From positions 1 to 39,329 of the forward strand of contig CACZQN010000032.1 in assembly GCA_902783375.1 (NCBI GenBank): 39,329 nt of DNA, written 5' to 3'. The translations under genes and the position numbers were made by a program. The stretch comes from an uncultured Lachnospiraceae bacterium. GTDB taxonomy: Bacteria; Bacillota; Clostridia; Lachnospirales; Lachnospiraceae. The notes under the pieces are model-generated. The model worked only from the letters and a program-made list of their open reading frames with translations. It had not been told where the DNA came from and made no database searches. Every line of letters starts with the position of its first letter. Position 1 is the first letter of the stretch. Positions 1 to 8,132 of the stretch are shown here, piece after piece.

Positions 1-14
1 ACCGTCTCGTTCTC

Positions 15-35
15 ATGCCCGCCTTTGGCGGGCAT
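15..35. terminator. GC-rich stem-loop at the window edge
   Basis: A perfect 9-bp inverted repeat (ATGCCCGCC, loop TTT, GGCGGGCAT). A short T run follows on the plus strand only. It may end a plus-strand gene lying to the left of the window. A second hairpin (ACTGCTC at 47-53, GAGCAGT at 60-66) follows, so three stem-loops stand in a row before pgi ends. Confidence 0.4.
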
Positions 36-78
36 TTCCAATCGAGACTGCTCAGAAAGGAGCAGTTTCCTATTCAAC

Positions 79-111
79 AAAAAAAGGACTGCTATTTTCA
101 GCAGTCCTTTT
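79..111 (-). terminator. Rho-independent terminator of pgi
   Basis: A 12-bp perfect stem (AAAAGGACTGCT at 82-93 and its complement at 100-111) with a 6-nt loop. On the minus strand it is followed by a run of seven Ts (79-85). It lies 12 bp past the pgi stop codon. Confidence 0.85.
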
Positions 112-123
112 GAAATCCAATCA

Positions 124-1470
124 TTACTGGCGGCCCAGAAGCGCCTCTCTCTGTGCCTCATAACCCGGCTTTCCGAGCAGTGCGAACATGTTCGACTTGT
201 AGCTCTCAACACCCGGCTGGTTGAACGGATTGACACCAAGGATGTATCCGCTGACGCCGCAGGCGAACTCGAAGAAGTAGAACAGCTCACCGAGGGATTC
301 CTCGCTCTTATCTGCCATATGGATGGTCAGGTTCGGTACGCGGCCATCGGTATGTGCCAGCTGTGTTCCTCTCATTGCACTCTTGTTGACGAAATCCATG
401 GTCTGGCCGACAAGGTAGTTCAGACCGTCTGTATCCACATCAGAGTATGGGATCGGAAGATCGATCTCAGCCTTCTCGATGTCTACGATGGTCTCGAACA
501 TGACTCTCGAACCATCCTGGATGAACTGACCCATGGAGTGCAGGTCTGTCGTCAGATCGACAGCTGCCGGGAAGATTCCCTTCAGGTCCTTACCTTCACT
601 CTCGCCGAAGAGCTGCTTCCACCACTCACCGACATAATGGAAGGACGGCTCATAATTGCCGAGGATCTCGATGGTCTTACCCTTTCTCAGAAGGATATTC
701 CGCATGCAGGCATAGAGCATTGCATCATTCTGCTTGATCTCATTGTTCAGGCAGCGATCTCTCATGTCTGCCGCACCCTTCATCAGCAGATCGATATCCG
801 CACCGCTGACTGCAATCGGAAGAAGGCCAACCGCGGTCAGAACGGAGAAACGTCCACCGACATCATCCGGAACGACGAAGGTCTCATAGCCCTGCTCATC
901 TGCAAGGTTCTTGAGCGCTCCCTTTGCCTTATCGGTCGTTGCATAGATTCTCTTTGCAGCTTCAGCCGGACCGTACTTCTTTTCCAGCTTCTCACGGAAG
1001 AAACGGAAAGCGATCGCAGGTTCTGTTGTGGTACCAGACTTACTGATGACGTTCACAGAGAAATCTCTGTCTCCGACCAGTTCGATCAGCTGTGCCAGAT
1101 AGGTCGGGCTCAGGCTGTTCCCGCAGTAGTAGATCTCCGGAGTCTTCCGAAGTTCCTTCGGGATATTGTTATAAAAGCCATGTCTTAAGAACTCAATGGC
1201 TGCTCTCGCACCAAGGTAAGAACCGCCGATACCGATGACCAGAAGCACATCAGAATCGCTCTGGATCTTTGCAGCAGCTTTCTTAATCCGTGCAAACTCT
1301 TCCTTGTCATAGTTCACCGGAAGATCAATCCATCCGAGGAAGGCATTCCCCGAACCGGTGCCCTCTACCAGTGTCTGTTTCGCATACTCAGCCTGATGAG
1401 ACATCGCATCCATCTCATCCTTGCTCACAAACTGCTTTGCCAGTGACAAATCGAATGATACTTTGGCCAT
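124..1470 (-). CDS. pgi: Glucose-6-phosphate isomerase
   Basis: Interconverts glucose 6-phosphate and fructose 6-phosphate in cytoplasmic glycolysis and gluconeogenesis. The 448-residue length is that of the short Gram-positive form of the family. The sugar-phosphate loop SKSGTTTE lies at residues 143-150, the family signature [12 protein letters not shown] at 205-216, and GESEGK with the active-site Glu at 289-294; the His of DLHSMGQ is near residue 311. The ATG start has AAGGAGA nine bases upstream. It follows mtnN on the same strand after 293 bp and has its own promoter (1498-1526) and terminator, so it is probably a monocistronic unit. Three tandem palindromes (1528-1581) abut the -35 box and suggest specific transcriptional control. 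Confidence 0.97.
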   Translation of the reverse strand: MAKVSFDLSLAKQFVSKDEMDAMSHQAEYAKQTLVEGTGSGNAFLGWIDLPVNYDKEEFARIKKAAAKIQSDSDVLLVIGIGGSYLGARAAIEFLRHGFYNNIPKELRKTPEIYYCGNSLSPTYLAQLIELVGDRDFSVNVISKSGTTTEPAIAFRFFREKLEKKYGPAEAAKRIYATTDKAKGALKNLADEQGYETFVVPDDVGGRFSVLTAVGLLPIAVSGADIDLLMKGAADMRDRCLNNEIKQNDAMLYACMRNILLRKGKTIEILGNYEPSFHYVGEWWKQLFGESEGKDLKGIFPAAVDLTTDLHSMGQFIQDGSRVMFETIVDIEKAEIDLPIPYSDVDTDGLNYLVGQTMDFVNKSAMRGTQLAHTDGRVPNLTIHMADKSEESLGELFYFFEFACGVSGYILGVNPFNQPGVESYKSNMFALLGKPGYEAQREALLGRQ

Positions 1471-1497
1471 GTTCTATACTCTCCTTTTCATAGGACA

Positions 1498-1526
1498 ACA
1501 ATAACATAAAAACAGAGCGAAGGCAA
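1498..1526 (-). promoter_or_regulatory. Putative pgi promoter
   Basis: On the minus strand TTGCCT (1521-1526) and TATTGT (1498-1503) are separated by 17 bp, about 27 bp before the start codon. The -10 box is only a moderate match. The tandem repeats at 1528-1581 begin one base upstream of the -35 box. Confidence 0.45.
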
Positions 1527-1527
1527 A

Positions 1528-1581
1528 ATGTAATCTTTTACATAGAATGTAATCCTTTACATAAAATGTAATCCTTTACAT
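1528..1581. repeat. Three tandem 16-bp palindromes, period 19 bp
   Basis: Copies at 1528-1543, 1547-1562 and 1566-1581. Copies 2 and 3 are identical (ATGTAATCCTTTACAT) and copy 1 differs at one base. Each is an inverted repeat ATGTAA-N4-TTACAT, the shape of a dimeric repressor or activator site, and the 19-bp period separates the copies by nearly two helical turns. The array sits directly upstream of the pgi -35 box. I do not recognise the regulator: the spacing does not fit GlnR/TnrA (TGTNA-N7-TNACA) or Rex. Confidence 0.75.
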
Positions 1582-1692
1582 TTTCCATTGCCATTCGTTA
1601 TTGTACCAAATTACCCCTGAAAATACAACACAAAATCAACGGAAACCCGCGATTTTTCAATGTTTTTTCAATTCGCGCAAGTAATCACTTCC

Positions 1693-1718
1693 AGATATTT
1701 CTAGATCGGGAAATATCT
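1693..1718. other. AT-rich stem-loop after mtnN
   Basis: AGATATTTC (1693-1701) and its exact complement (1710-1718) form a 9-bp stem. An alternative small stem, CGGGA/TCCCG at 1707-1722, would compete with it. There is no T run on the minus strand, so it is a poor terminator for the mtnN operon. The rest of 1587-1763 shows nothing I can name. Confidence 0.3.
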
Positions 1719-1763
1719 CCCGCGAACGGTCCATTTCCAGCTGTTCAGGCACAATTGGAAAGC

Positions 1764-2462
1764 TTACAGTTTCTCCAGAATTCCCGTCAACAGGGGCACT
1801 GTGTGCAGGATTGCCTGCTTCTTGAACTGATAATACTCCATGGAAGCACTGCCATCTGCACGGTCCGAGATGGCCCGCACAATCAGGAACGGAATCCGGT
1901 TGAGATACGCAGTCTGTCCGATGGCTGCGCCTTCCATCTCGGCGCAGTATCCGTCAAATGTCTCGGCAAGCCACTTCTTCTTCCCCTGTTCGGAGATGAA
2001 CTGGTCGCCTGAAAGCACCCTCCCGCGGTAGACATGAATATCTGGATTCACGCGTGTGCAGACTTCCTCCGCGATCTTCAGCAGCTTCTCATCGCCCAGG
2101 AAGATCGAGCGGTCCATCCGCGGAATGACACCCGGTTCATCCCCCGATCCGCTCGCATCCATGTCGTACTGCAGCGTATCCGCCGACAGAACAATATCGC
2201 CGATGTCCAGTTCCTTATAAAGTGCCCCGGCAACACCGGTATTGATCAGGGTATTGACCCCAAAACAATCGATCAGAATCTGTGCGCAGACGGCCGCATT
2301 GACCTTGCCGATACCGCTGCCGACTACGACGACCGATTGCCCCGCAAGCGTACCGACCGTAAATTCCATGGTTGCATGATGGCTGACTTCCTTCACATCC
2401 ATCATCTTCTTCAGTTCGCGCACTTCCTCTTCCATTGCACCGATAATTCCAACAATCCGCAT
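1764..2462 (-). CDS. mtnN: 5'-methylthioadenosine/S-adenosylhomocysteine nucleosidase
   Basis: Cleaves the glycosidic bond of methylthioadenosine and S-adenosylhomocysteine to release adenine, recycling the products of SAM-dependent reactions in the cytoplasm. The 232 residues match the family length. The N-terminus IGAMEEEV carries the family's conserved Glu12, EMEGAA (175-180) is the ribose-binding motif, and AISDRAD holds the catalytic Asp200. NTGVAGAL (74-81) is part of the purine site. It is the last gene of the hydrolase-TSCPD-murG-rhomboid-HIT-mtnN run, 36 bp after the HIT gene, with AGGAG 11 bases before its ATG. Confidence 0.96.
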   Translation of the reverse strand: MRIVGIIGAMEEEVRELKKMMDVKEVSHHATMEFTVGTLAGQSVVVVGSGIGKVNAAVCAQILIDCFGVNTLINTGVAGALYKELDIGDIVLSADTLQYDMDASGSGDEPGVIPRMDRSIFLGDEKLLKIAEEVCTRVNPDIHVYRGRVLSGDQFISEQGKKKWLAETFDGYCAEMEGAAIGQTAYLNRIPFLIVRAISDRADGSASMEYYQFKKQAILHTVPLLTGILEKL

Positions 2463-2498
2463 TCCCTGTGTTACTCCTGTATTTCTTGTATTTCTTGT

Positions 2499-2918
2499 TC
2501 AGACTCTCTTTGCAAGCTTCTCTGCCAGTGCTGCCGCTTCTCCGTCAGCATACTCTCCCTGCTTCCAGGTGACGCTGACCGAGTCCCCGTTGTAGCGCGG
2601 GATCACATGCGTGTGAAAATGGAACACGGTCTGGCCGGCTGCTGTGCCGTTGTTCTGGAGAATATTGACCCCATCACAACCGAGTTCTTCCTTCACAGCC
2701 TTTGCAATCTTCGCTGCAACCGGGAAGAGTTTTGCCTGCGTCTCCACCGGAAGGGAGAACACATCATCCGCGTGCTCCTTCGGCAGAATAATCACATGCC
2801 CTTTATTTGCCGGGGCAGCATCCATGATTGCCCGGAAATCATCATCCTCATACACCGTCGCTGTCGGAATCATGCCGTTCGCCAGCTTGCAGAAAATACA
2901 ATCATCTTTCTTCATCAT
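2499..2918 (-). CDS. HIT family nucleotide-binding hydrolase (HinT-like)
   Basis: A histidine-triad protein of about 139 residues. The family hydrolyses nucleoside phosphoramidates or aminoacyl-adenylates. The triad HFHTH falls at residues 100-104, within VFHFHTHVIPR. CIFC near the N-terminus (7-10) resembles the zinc-binding pair of many HinT proteins. The gene overlaps the rhomboid stop. Two adjacent ATG codons (2918 and 2915) are possible starts; AGGAGG is three bases before the first and six before the second, so the second (138 residues) is better placed. Physiological substrate not predictable. Confidence 0.93.
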   Translation of the reverse strand: MMKKDDCIFCKLANGMIPTATVYEDDDFRAIMDAAPANKGHVIILPKEHADDVFSLPVETQAKLFPVAAKIAKAVKEELGCDGVNILQNNGTAAGQTVFHFHTHVIPRYNGDSVSVTWKQGEYADGEAAALAEKLAKRV

Positions 2919-4006
2919 CGTCCTCCTGCGGAGACCTTCTTCTGTCCCCTGCTCTTTCCAATCATCAGAATCAGCGTGATCAGGAATCCCACAATCACAC
3001 CGCCGATATGTGCCACATTATCCGTTCCTGCATTGACAAATCCGCCGTACAGGCTGAAAAACACAAACATCACCATTCGCCGCGCCGTCATCCCGAAGAT
3101 CCGGCCGCGGTAGATCACAAACAGGGCAAGCATGCCGCCGACCACTGCAAAAACAGCACCGGATGCACCGATCGACATCGTCATTTCCCCGATGTAACTA
3201 TGAAATGCCATCGAGACAAATCCCGCTCCAATCCCGCCAAGGATATAGATCAGCAGATATCTCCATCTTCCCGCGACCGCCTCCAGCCGTTCTCCGACAG
3301 CATACAGCACCAGCATGTTGTTGAACAGATGGCTGGGACCTGCATGCAGAAACATGCTGGTCAGCACGCGGTAATACTCTCCTGCCCGGAATACCGCAGG
3401 CCAGTAGAGCGCCAGGGCATTGATCCTGTCCGTGTAGGTGGCGGAATCTGCGAACATCTCCACTCCCACGTAGATCAGGATATTCAGGGCAATCAGAACA
3501 ATCGTCACGAGCGGAAGCTTCCGGACGCCCTGCCGGATCCCGGTACCGGACCGGATCCTGCTTCTGTCAGCTGTTCCGTAAGAATATGCCGGACCCGCTG
3601 CAGAAATCGCTGCTTCGTCCCGCGTCGCTGCATTCTTCGCAGCCGCAAAGGCTTTCTCCAGTCCCAGAAAAGATGTCAGTCCGCCCTCGGGGATCAGAAG
3701 CTGTTGATCCGTGGTCCGAAGCCACCAGGTATAGCCACTCTGAAGCCATGAAGGGTCCGGTGCAGCTTCCTGCTGCAGAATCCGCAGGAGCGTCGGCGTG
3801 GTTCCCGCATGTTCCTGAAAGTGCTTCCGGATGCCTTCCTCAAAGCCGGCTGTTCCCTCTGCCCGCATCTGATGCCTGTCCGGTTCATCATAGATCACCA
3901 CACAGTAGAGATACGGAGAGGCATCTCGCACGAACACATGAATCCAGTCCTGGTTCGTCTGCATCGGATAAAAGCCCTCTCCCGCGAGGACATCTTCCGC
4001 TCTCAT
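2915..4006 (-). CDS. Rhomboid family intramembrane serine protease
   Basis: Membrane protease that cuts substrates within or near the bilayer. The first 160 residues are cytoplasmic and not membrane-like, as in YqgP/GluP-type rhomboids, and end in a basic Ser/Gly-rich linker. The six-helix rhomboid core follows from about 165 to 345. Catalytic Ser282 lies in SIGASGAVFA and His333 in NVAHIGG. The conserved HAGPSHLFNN (221-230) supplies the oxyanion-region His and Asn. The start codon overlaps the murG stop as ATGA, indicating translational coupling. The basic C-terminal tail is cytoplasmic. Substrate unknown. Confidence 0.93.
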   Translation of the reverse strand: MRAEDVLAGEGFYPMQTNQDWIHVFVRDASPYLYCVVIYDEPDRHQMRAEGTAGFEEGIRKHFQEHAGTTPTLLRILQQEAAPDPSWLQSGYTWWLRTTDQQLLIPEGGLTSFLGLEKAFAAAKNAATRDEAAISAAGPAYSYGTADRSRIRSGTGIRQGVRKLPLVTIVLIALNILIYVGVEMFADSATYTDRINALALYWPAVFRAGEYYRVLTSMFLHAGPSHLFNNMLVLYAVGERLEAVAGRWRYLLIYILGGIGAGFVSMAFHSYIGEMTMSIGASGAVFAVVGGMLALFVIYRGRIFGMTARRMVMFVFFSLYGGFVNAGTDNVAHIGGVIVGFLITLILMIGKSRGQKKVSAGGR

Positions 4007-5076
4007 GACTTCTTTCTGCTCTTCTCGAGCAGATCCAGGATCACAGGAATCGCGTCTGTCTGCTTACTCTCCGTCATTGCCTTGATATAGGTGTCCCTGT
4101 TCTGATAAACCTCCAGTGCCGCTTCCAGGAGTGTCTCCTTTGTCATGGACTCTTCCTCCAGAAGCTTTGAAAATCCCTGGGCAGCAAAGGACTTCGCATT
4201 CAGAATCTGGTCCCCGCGGCTCGCGTCCGCCGGAAGCGGAATCAGGATATTCGGAATCTTCAGCGCCAGAATCTCACAGATCGCATTCGCACCGGCTCTC
4301 GAGATGACAAGGTCCGTCGCGGCAAAGAGATCACGCATCTCCTTGTCCACATATTCAAACTGGATATAGCCCTTCATCCCGTTCAGTGTTGTATCCGTCT
4401 TTCCTTTCCCGCACAGATGCACAACCTGAAAATGTTTCAGCAGTTCCGGCAGGATCTCTCTGACAGCCTGGTTCACTGTCATCGCGCCAAGGCTTCCGCC
4501 GACCACCATCAGAATCGGTTTCGAAGAATCAAAGCCACAGAAAGCAAGACCTTTCTCCCGATTTCCCATAAAGAGTTCCCGGCGGATCGGTGTCCCGGTG
4601 AGCACTGCTTTGTCCTTTGGAAGATTCTGAAGGGTCTCCGGGAAATTTGCACAGACATACTTCGCAGACGGAATGCAGAGTTTATTGGCCAGACCCGGTG
4701 TCATATCCGACTCATGGATCACGGTCGGGATCTTCAGCTGTTTTGCCGCAAGCACGACCGGAACAGCAACAAAGCCTCCCTTTGAGAAGACCACATCCGG
4801 TCTGATTCTCTTCAGGGCGGCCACCGCTTCACCATATCCACGGATCACGCGGAACGGATCACTGAAATTCTGAAGACTGAAGTATCTTCTCAGCTTTCCG
4901 GATGAAATACCGGTATAGGGGATTCCCAGTTCTTCAATCAGTGTTTTCTCGATTCCGGTGTAGGACCCGATGTACGAAACCTCATATCCCTGCTTCTGCA
5001 GTTCAGGGATCAATGCAATGTTAGGGGTAACATGACCGGCGGTACCCCCGCCGGTCAGCACAATCTTCTTTGCCAT
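4003..5076 (-). CDS. murG: UDP-GlcNAc:lipid I GlcNAc transferase
   Basis: Transfers GlcNAc from UDP-GlcNAc to undecaprenyl-pyrophosphoryl-MurNAc-pentapeptide, making lipid II at the inner membrane face. The glycine-rich GGGTAGHVTPN (9-19) is the N-terminal lipid-substrate loop. FSKGGFV (97-103) and HESDMTPGLANK (121-132) are further family motifs. SRAGANAICEIL in the C-terminal domain is the GT28 UDP-GlcNAc site. The 357-residue length is normal. It is not in a division and cell-wall cluster here: neighbours are a TSCPD protein (18 bp upstream) and a rhomboid (4-bp overlap). Confidence 0.97.
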   Translation of the reverse strand: MAKKIVLTGGGTAGHVTPNIALIPELQKQGYEVSYIGSYTGIEKTLIEELGIPYTGISSGKLRRYFSLQNFSDPFRVIRGYGEAVAALKRIRPDVVFSKGGFVAVPVVLAAKQLKIPTVIHESDMTPGLANKLCIPSAKYVCANFPETLQNLPKDKAVLTGTPIRRELFMGNREKGLAFCGFDSSKPILMVVGGSLGAMTVNQAVREILPELLKHFQVVHLCGKGKTDTTLNGMKGYIQFEYVDKEMRDLFAATDLVISRAGANAICEILALKIPNILIPLPADASRGDQILNAKSFAAQGFSKLLEEESMTKETLLEAALEVYQNRDTYIKAMTESKQTDAIPVILDLLEKSRKKS

Positions 5077-5094
5077 ATTTGTCTTATCTTTCCG

Positions 5095-5361
5095 TTAAGC
5101 CGGCTGAAGAACGCCGTCACGAATCTGCTTCAGTGCGATTGCAAGCTGATCCGGGCAGGATGTATTCTTCATGCCACACTTGACACCGTCCACGCGCTCG
5201 ATGACGTCATTCATGTCCATCCCCTCGATCAGTTTCCCGATCCCCTTCAGGTTGCCGTTGCAGCCTCCGAGAAAACTGACGTTGTAGATCTTTCCGTCCT
5301 CGATCTCCACATGGATCATCTGTGAACAGGTTCCTTTCGTCTTGTAATTGTAAGCTGTCAT
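5095..5361 (-). CDS. TSCPD domain protein (TIGR03905 type)
   Basis: A protein of 88 residues with four conserved cysteines: Cys12 (KGTCS), Cys34 (GGCNGN), Cys62 (KCGMK) and Cys69 in TSCPD, which names the domain. The same domain occurs at the C-terminus of some adenosylcobalamin-dependent ribonucleotide reductases, and stand-alone copies are common in Clostridia. Metal or cluster binding by the cysteines is likely but unproven. The ATG at 5361 is chosen over an in-frame TTG at 5379 because GGGAG lies eight bases before it and family members begin just before YxYKTKGTCS. Function unknown. Confidence 0.9.
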   Translation of the reverse strand: MTAYNYKTKGTCSQMIHVEIEDGKIYNVSFLGGCNGNLKGIGKLIEGMDMNDVIERVDGVKCGMKNTSCPDQLAIALKQIRDGVLQPA

Positions 5362-5375
5362 TTCTCCCACTCCCT

Positions 5376-6323
5376 TCAAACGAGATGTGTATTGATAAAC
5401 TCTGTTACTTCCTTCTCATAGAGTTCCGCATTGGTCACATAGCTTTCCGCATGCTCCGCGCCTTCCACCAGGACAAGTTTCTTGTCCGGTGAAGCGCAGG
5501 CATCGTAGTTCTCGTAGACCATCTTCGTCGGAACAAAGGTATCATTGCTGCCATGAATGAACAGATACGGCAGTTTCGCCTTTCTCAGCGCCGCCACAGA
5601 GTCACACTCTTCCAGGCCGTAATGATTCTTCACTCTGGTCACTTTGCTGACTGCCGTGACGAACGGTTCTGCAGGCATATGATACAGTGTGTTCACGCAC
5701 CACTTCATCTGATCCTTGATGTTCGTATAGCCGCAGTCCTCGATAATGCCCTTCACCTGCTCCGGCAGTTCTTCTCCGGAAACCATCATCACCGTTGCTG
5801 CCCCCATCGAGACACCATGCAGGAAGATCTTCGCGTCCTCACCTTCCCTGTGAATCACATAGGAAATCCACTTTTCAACATCATAATGATCATGCCAGCC
5901 ATATCCGACATAATCGCCTTCGCTCTCGCCATGTCCACGGTCATCCACCATCAGGATATTCGCACCGAGTCCATGATAGAACGGCAGCATCGGACCGAAA
6001 TCACGGAATCCGATGCTTCTGTAGCCATGCACCATGATTACCGTCAGTCCTTTATCTTCCTCCGCAGGGATCCAGTTCCCATGCAGCTTCAGGCCATCAA
6101 AGGATGTGACATAGACATCTTCCCTGGCAGAATTCTGGTACCATTCCAGAGCAGACTCATACAGTTCTTTTGCCTTCCCGGACACTCTCTCCGGCATCAG
6201 ATTCGTCTTTGTCTCCGATACAAAAGACTTCCTGGGTACCGAAAGTGCATAAAAATAACTGATTCCGCCAGCAGCCGCTGCAGCAAGGATCGATGCTCCA
6301 CCTACCAGCCAACCTTTCTTCAT
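5376..6323 (-). CDS. Membrane-anchored alpha/beta hydrolase
   Basis: Serine hydrolase of 315 residues. One N-terminal membrane segment (about 4-26) anchors it. The hydrolase fold follows, with VMVHGYRSIG (97-106) as the oxyanion region, nucleophile Ser172 in HGVSMGA, Asp261 in GSNDTFVP and His291 in GAEHAES completing the triad. DDRGHGESEG is typical of esterase and acylhydrolase-like members. The ATG at 6323 has GGAGG nine bases upstream; an in-frame TTG at 6347 lacks such a site. It begins the murG operon and has a promoter at 6361-6388. Substrate unknown. Confidence 0.9.
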   Translation of the reverse strand: MKKGWLVGGASILAAAAAGGISYFYALSVPRKSFVSETKTNLMPERVSGKAKELYESALEWYQNSAREDVYVTSFDGLKLHGNWIPAEEDKGLTVIMVHGYRSIGFRDFGPMLPFYHGLGANILMVDDRGHGESEGDYVGYGWHDHYDVEKWISYVIHREGEDAKIFLHGVSMGAATVMMVSGEELPEQVKGIIEDCGYTNIKDQMKWCVNTLYHMPAEPFVTAVSKVTRVKNHYGLEECDSVAALRKAKLPYLFIHGSNDTFVPTKMVYENYDACASPDKKLVLVEGAEHAESYVTNAELYEKEVTEFINTHLV

Positions 6324-6360
6324 AACAGGACACCTCCATTCCGGCAAAAATCACATATAT

Positions 6361-6388
6361 ATCTTACCATGATTTTGTCAGAAAGCAA
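6361..6388 (-). promoter_or_regulatory. Putative promoter of the hydrolase-murG-mtnN operon
   Basis: Minus strand TTGCTT (6383-6388), 16-bp spacer, TAAGAT (6361-6366), 37 bp before the hydrolase start. Confidence 0.5.
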
Positions 6389-6395
6389 GTGCCAG

Positions 6396-7586
6396 TCAAG
6401 AGCTTTTCCGCCAGGAAAAGCGGAATTCCCGCCGCGACAGCCTGATTCTGTCCCCGTCCGCCAGCCGCATCCGCAGATAAGGTGTCAGCGAAACACCGTT
6501 CAGTGTGGTCCCGTTGGTGCTGTTCAGATCTGTCAGGAACAGAATATGGTCTTCTTCATCGATACAGGCGTGGTAACGACTTACGGTTGCGTCATCAATC
6601 ACATATCCGTCTTCTACCGCCTTTCCCAGATAGAAGGGATATTCTGTGATCGGGATGACCTCTCCGCTCTCTGTCAGAAGTACAGGTTGTTTTTCTTGCC
6701 CGACCGGAGAAGCATCACAGATGGTCATCTCTTCCTCAAATGCAGGAATTGCTGCTGTCGTCAACGAATAAGCGGTTACCACCGGTGCAGCATCAAATGC
6801 GGGGCTTTTTTCTGCGACAACAGCCTGCCTCTCCGCTTTCTTCACGCCAAGTTCTGTTGTCGTCAGAATCCTCCATGCCTCCTTCAGAGAATGCATGACA
6901 GAACGTGTATTTCTTCTGTTGCTCTGTTCTGGCTTCTCCTCTCTCTTATCAGCAACAATTTGCGGCACGGCTGCAATCCTCTCCTTCCCCTGATTCTGCC
7001 GGGAGGTAGATGGCTGCATCATGACCACATGCTCCTCCTCGACGGCAGGAAATTCATCCATCATTGCCTTTCCTTCATTCAGCAGATATCCCAGACCATC
7101 CTCCCCGGCGTCCCGGATCCGCTGGAAAACACCATAGGAGAATCGCACCGCATCCGGATCGCTGAAATTGATATGATCCAGCAGTGATTCCACCAGTTGT
7201 CTGACATCTCCTGTTTCTTCATCCGCGGTCTGGTAGATCCATTCAATCTCGGAAAGACTTCCTCTTCTGGTATAGATGTAGTCAGACTTCAGAACCAATC
7301 CTTCAAGAGGCAGCAGAAACTGATCCAGATTCTCAAGGACCTGAATCAGAGACCCCACAACCATCCGGATCTCCTCTCCCGAGAAGGATCCGATAGACAG
7401 CCAGTGAGAAAGTGTCTGTTTGCCACTGACCGGATATAGCAGTGTGTCCTTGTTATCCAGACTGCTGTACCTTGCCTGGACCAGGCCGCGAATCCGGTTA
7501 TGCATCAGCATCTGCACTGTATAATCCCCGTTGGAACATGGCATCTGCAAAAATGTCATTCCATTTTCCCGCAAATAATCCATCAT
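6396..7586 (-). CDS. FHA domain protein with DUF6382-like N-terminus
   Basis: A soluble protein of 396 residues closing the Tad operon. Residues 1-170 resemble the DUF6382 domain found beside clostridial Tad genes. Residues 185-305 are a low-complexity linker. Residues 310-392 form a forkhead-associated domain with VSRYHA (335-340) and DLNSTNGT (353-360), which in this family bind phosphothreonine peptides. Its start overlaps the TadE-like stop (ATGA), so it is co-translated with the pilus genes. I infer a role in phosphorylation-dependent control or assembly of the Tad machine. No kinase or phosphatase gene is visible in the window. An ATG at 7583 is an alternative start. Confidence 0.85.
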   Translation of the reverse strand: MMDYLRENGMTFLQMPCSNGDYTVQMLMHNRIRGLVQARYSSLDNKDTLLYPVSGKQTLSHWLSIGSFSGEEIRMVVGSLIQVLENLDQFLLPLEGLVLKSDYIYTRRGSLSEIEWIYQTADEETGDVRQLVESLLDHINFSDPDAVRFSYGVFQRIRDAGEDGLGYLLNEGKAMMDEFPAVEEEHVVMMQPSTSRQNQGKERIAAVPQIVADKREEKPEQSNRRNTRSVMHSLKEAWRILTTTELGVKKAERQAVVAEKSPAFDAAPVVTAYSLTTAAIPAFEEEMTICDASPVGQEKQPVLLTESGEVIPITEYPFYLGKAVEDGYVIDDATVSRYHACIDEEDHILFLTDLNSTNGTTLNGVSLTPYLRMRLADGDRIRLSRREFRFSWRKSS

Positions 7587-8071
7587 GTACCTCCGTCATC
7601 TGTATCATCCGTCCCTGCACCACCCGCTTCTGGCTCAATCAGCGCTTCAACAGCGGCCTTCTGCCTGAGCACGGTCTCCGGTTCATACCCCCTGCGTTCC
7701 GCTGTCACCGTTCCCTTCTCTTCTCCTCCACCGGAGAAGAATTTATAATAAACCGCCATCGGATACGCTGTTTCCGCTGTTAAGCTCATCTCTGCCCCCG
7801 TCCTGTGGTGTTCCATCGCATCACATGTCAGATAGGCAAGCCGGACATGATCCGACTGCCGATAGGCATCCAGAGGATCCGGCTGCAGAGTTTCCGTTTC
7901 CGCCTCATGCTCTCCCATCAGCAGAAGCATCATATCATCCCGTATGCAGCTGAGATCCCGGACAAATACCGCATACATCAGCAGACCCAGGATCAGAATC
8001 ATCGTCATCGGCAGGATGAAACACGCCTCGATTGTTGCAAGTCCCTTCAGTGCTTTGCTTTTCTTTTTCAC
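7583..8071 (-). CDS. TadE-like pseudopilin
   Basis: A protein of about 162 residues with the basic N-terminus and single hydrophobic helix of TadE/TadF minor pseudopilins. ATIEACFILP precedes the helix and carries the conserved Glu of this class. The extracytoplasmic part ends in a Gly/Asp-rich tail. No ATG is available. Two in-frame GTG codons lie at 8077 and 8071, and GGAGG stands five bases before the second, so that one is preferred. The gene follows the prepilin peptidase after 61 bp and overlaps the FHA gene. Confidence 0.8.
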   Translation of the reverse strand: MKKKSKALKGLATIEACFILPMTMILILGLLMYAVFVRDLSCIRDDMMLLLMGEHEAETETLQPDPLDAYRQSDHVRLAYLTCDAMEHHRTGAEMSLTAETAYPMAVYYKFFSGGGEEKGTVTAERRGYEPETVLRQKAAVEALIEPEAGGAGTDDTDDGGT

Positions 8072-8132
8072 AGCCACCTCCTCCCGCAGAATTCTGCCAG
8101 GCAGAAACTTACCAGGTCTTCTCTCCAGCTTG

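Noticed and set aside
1528-1581. CRISPR remnant
   Set aside because: Repeat length is 16 bp and spacing 3 bp, far from any CRISPR geometry; the location fits operators.
2034-3113. 359-codon plus-strand frame
   Set aside because: It is a shadow crossing mtnN, the HIT gene and the rhomboid gene.
6402-6421. Stem-loop GCTTTTCC/GGAAAAGC as terminator of the Tad operon
   Set aside because: It lies inside the FHA coding end and has no T run on the minus strand.
5553-7187. 544-codon plus-strand frame across the hydrolase and FHA genes
   Set aside because: It spans two real minus-strand genes and the promoter between them, with no family match.
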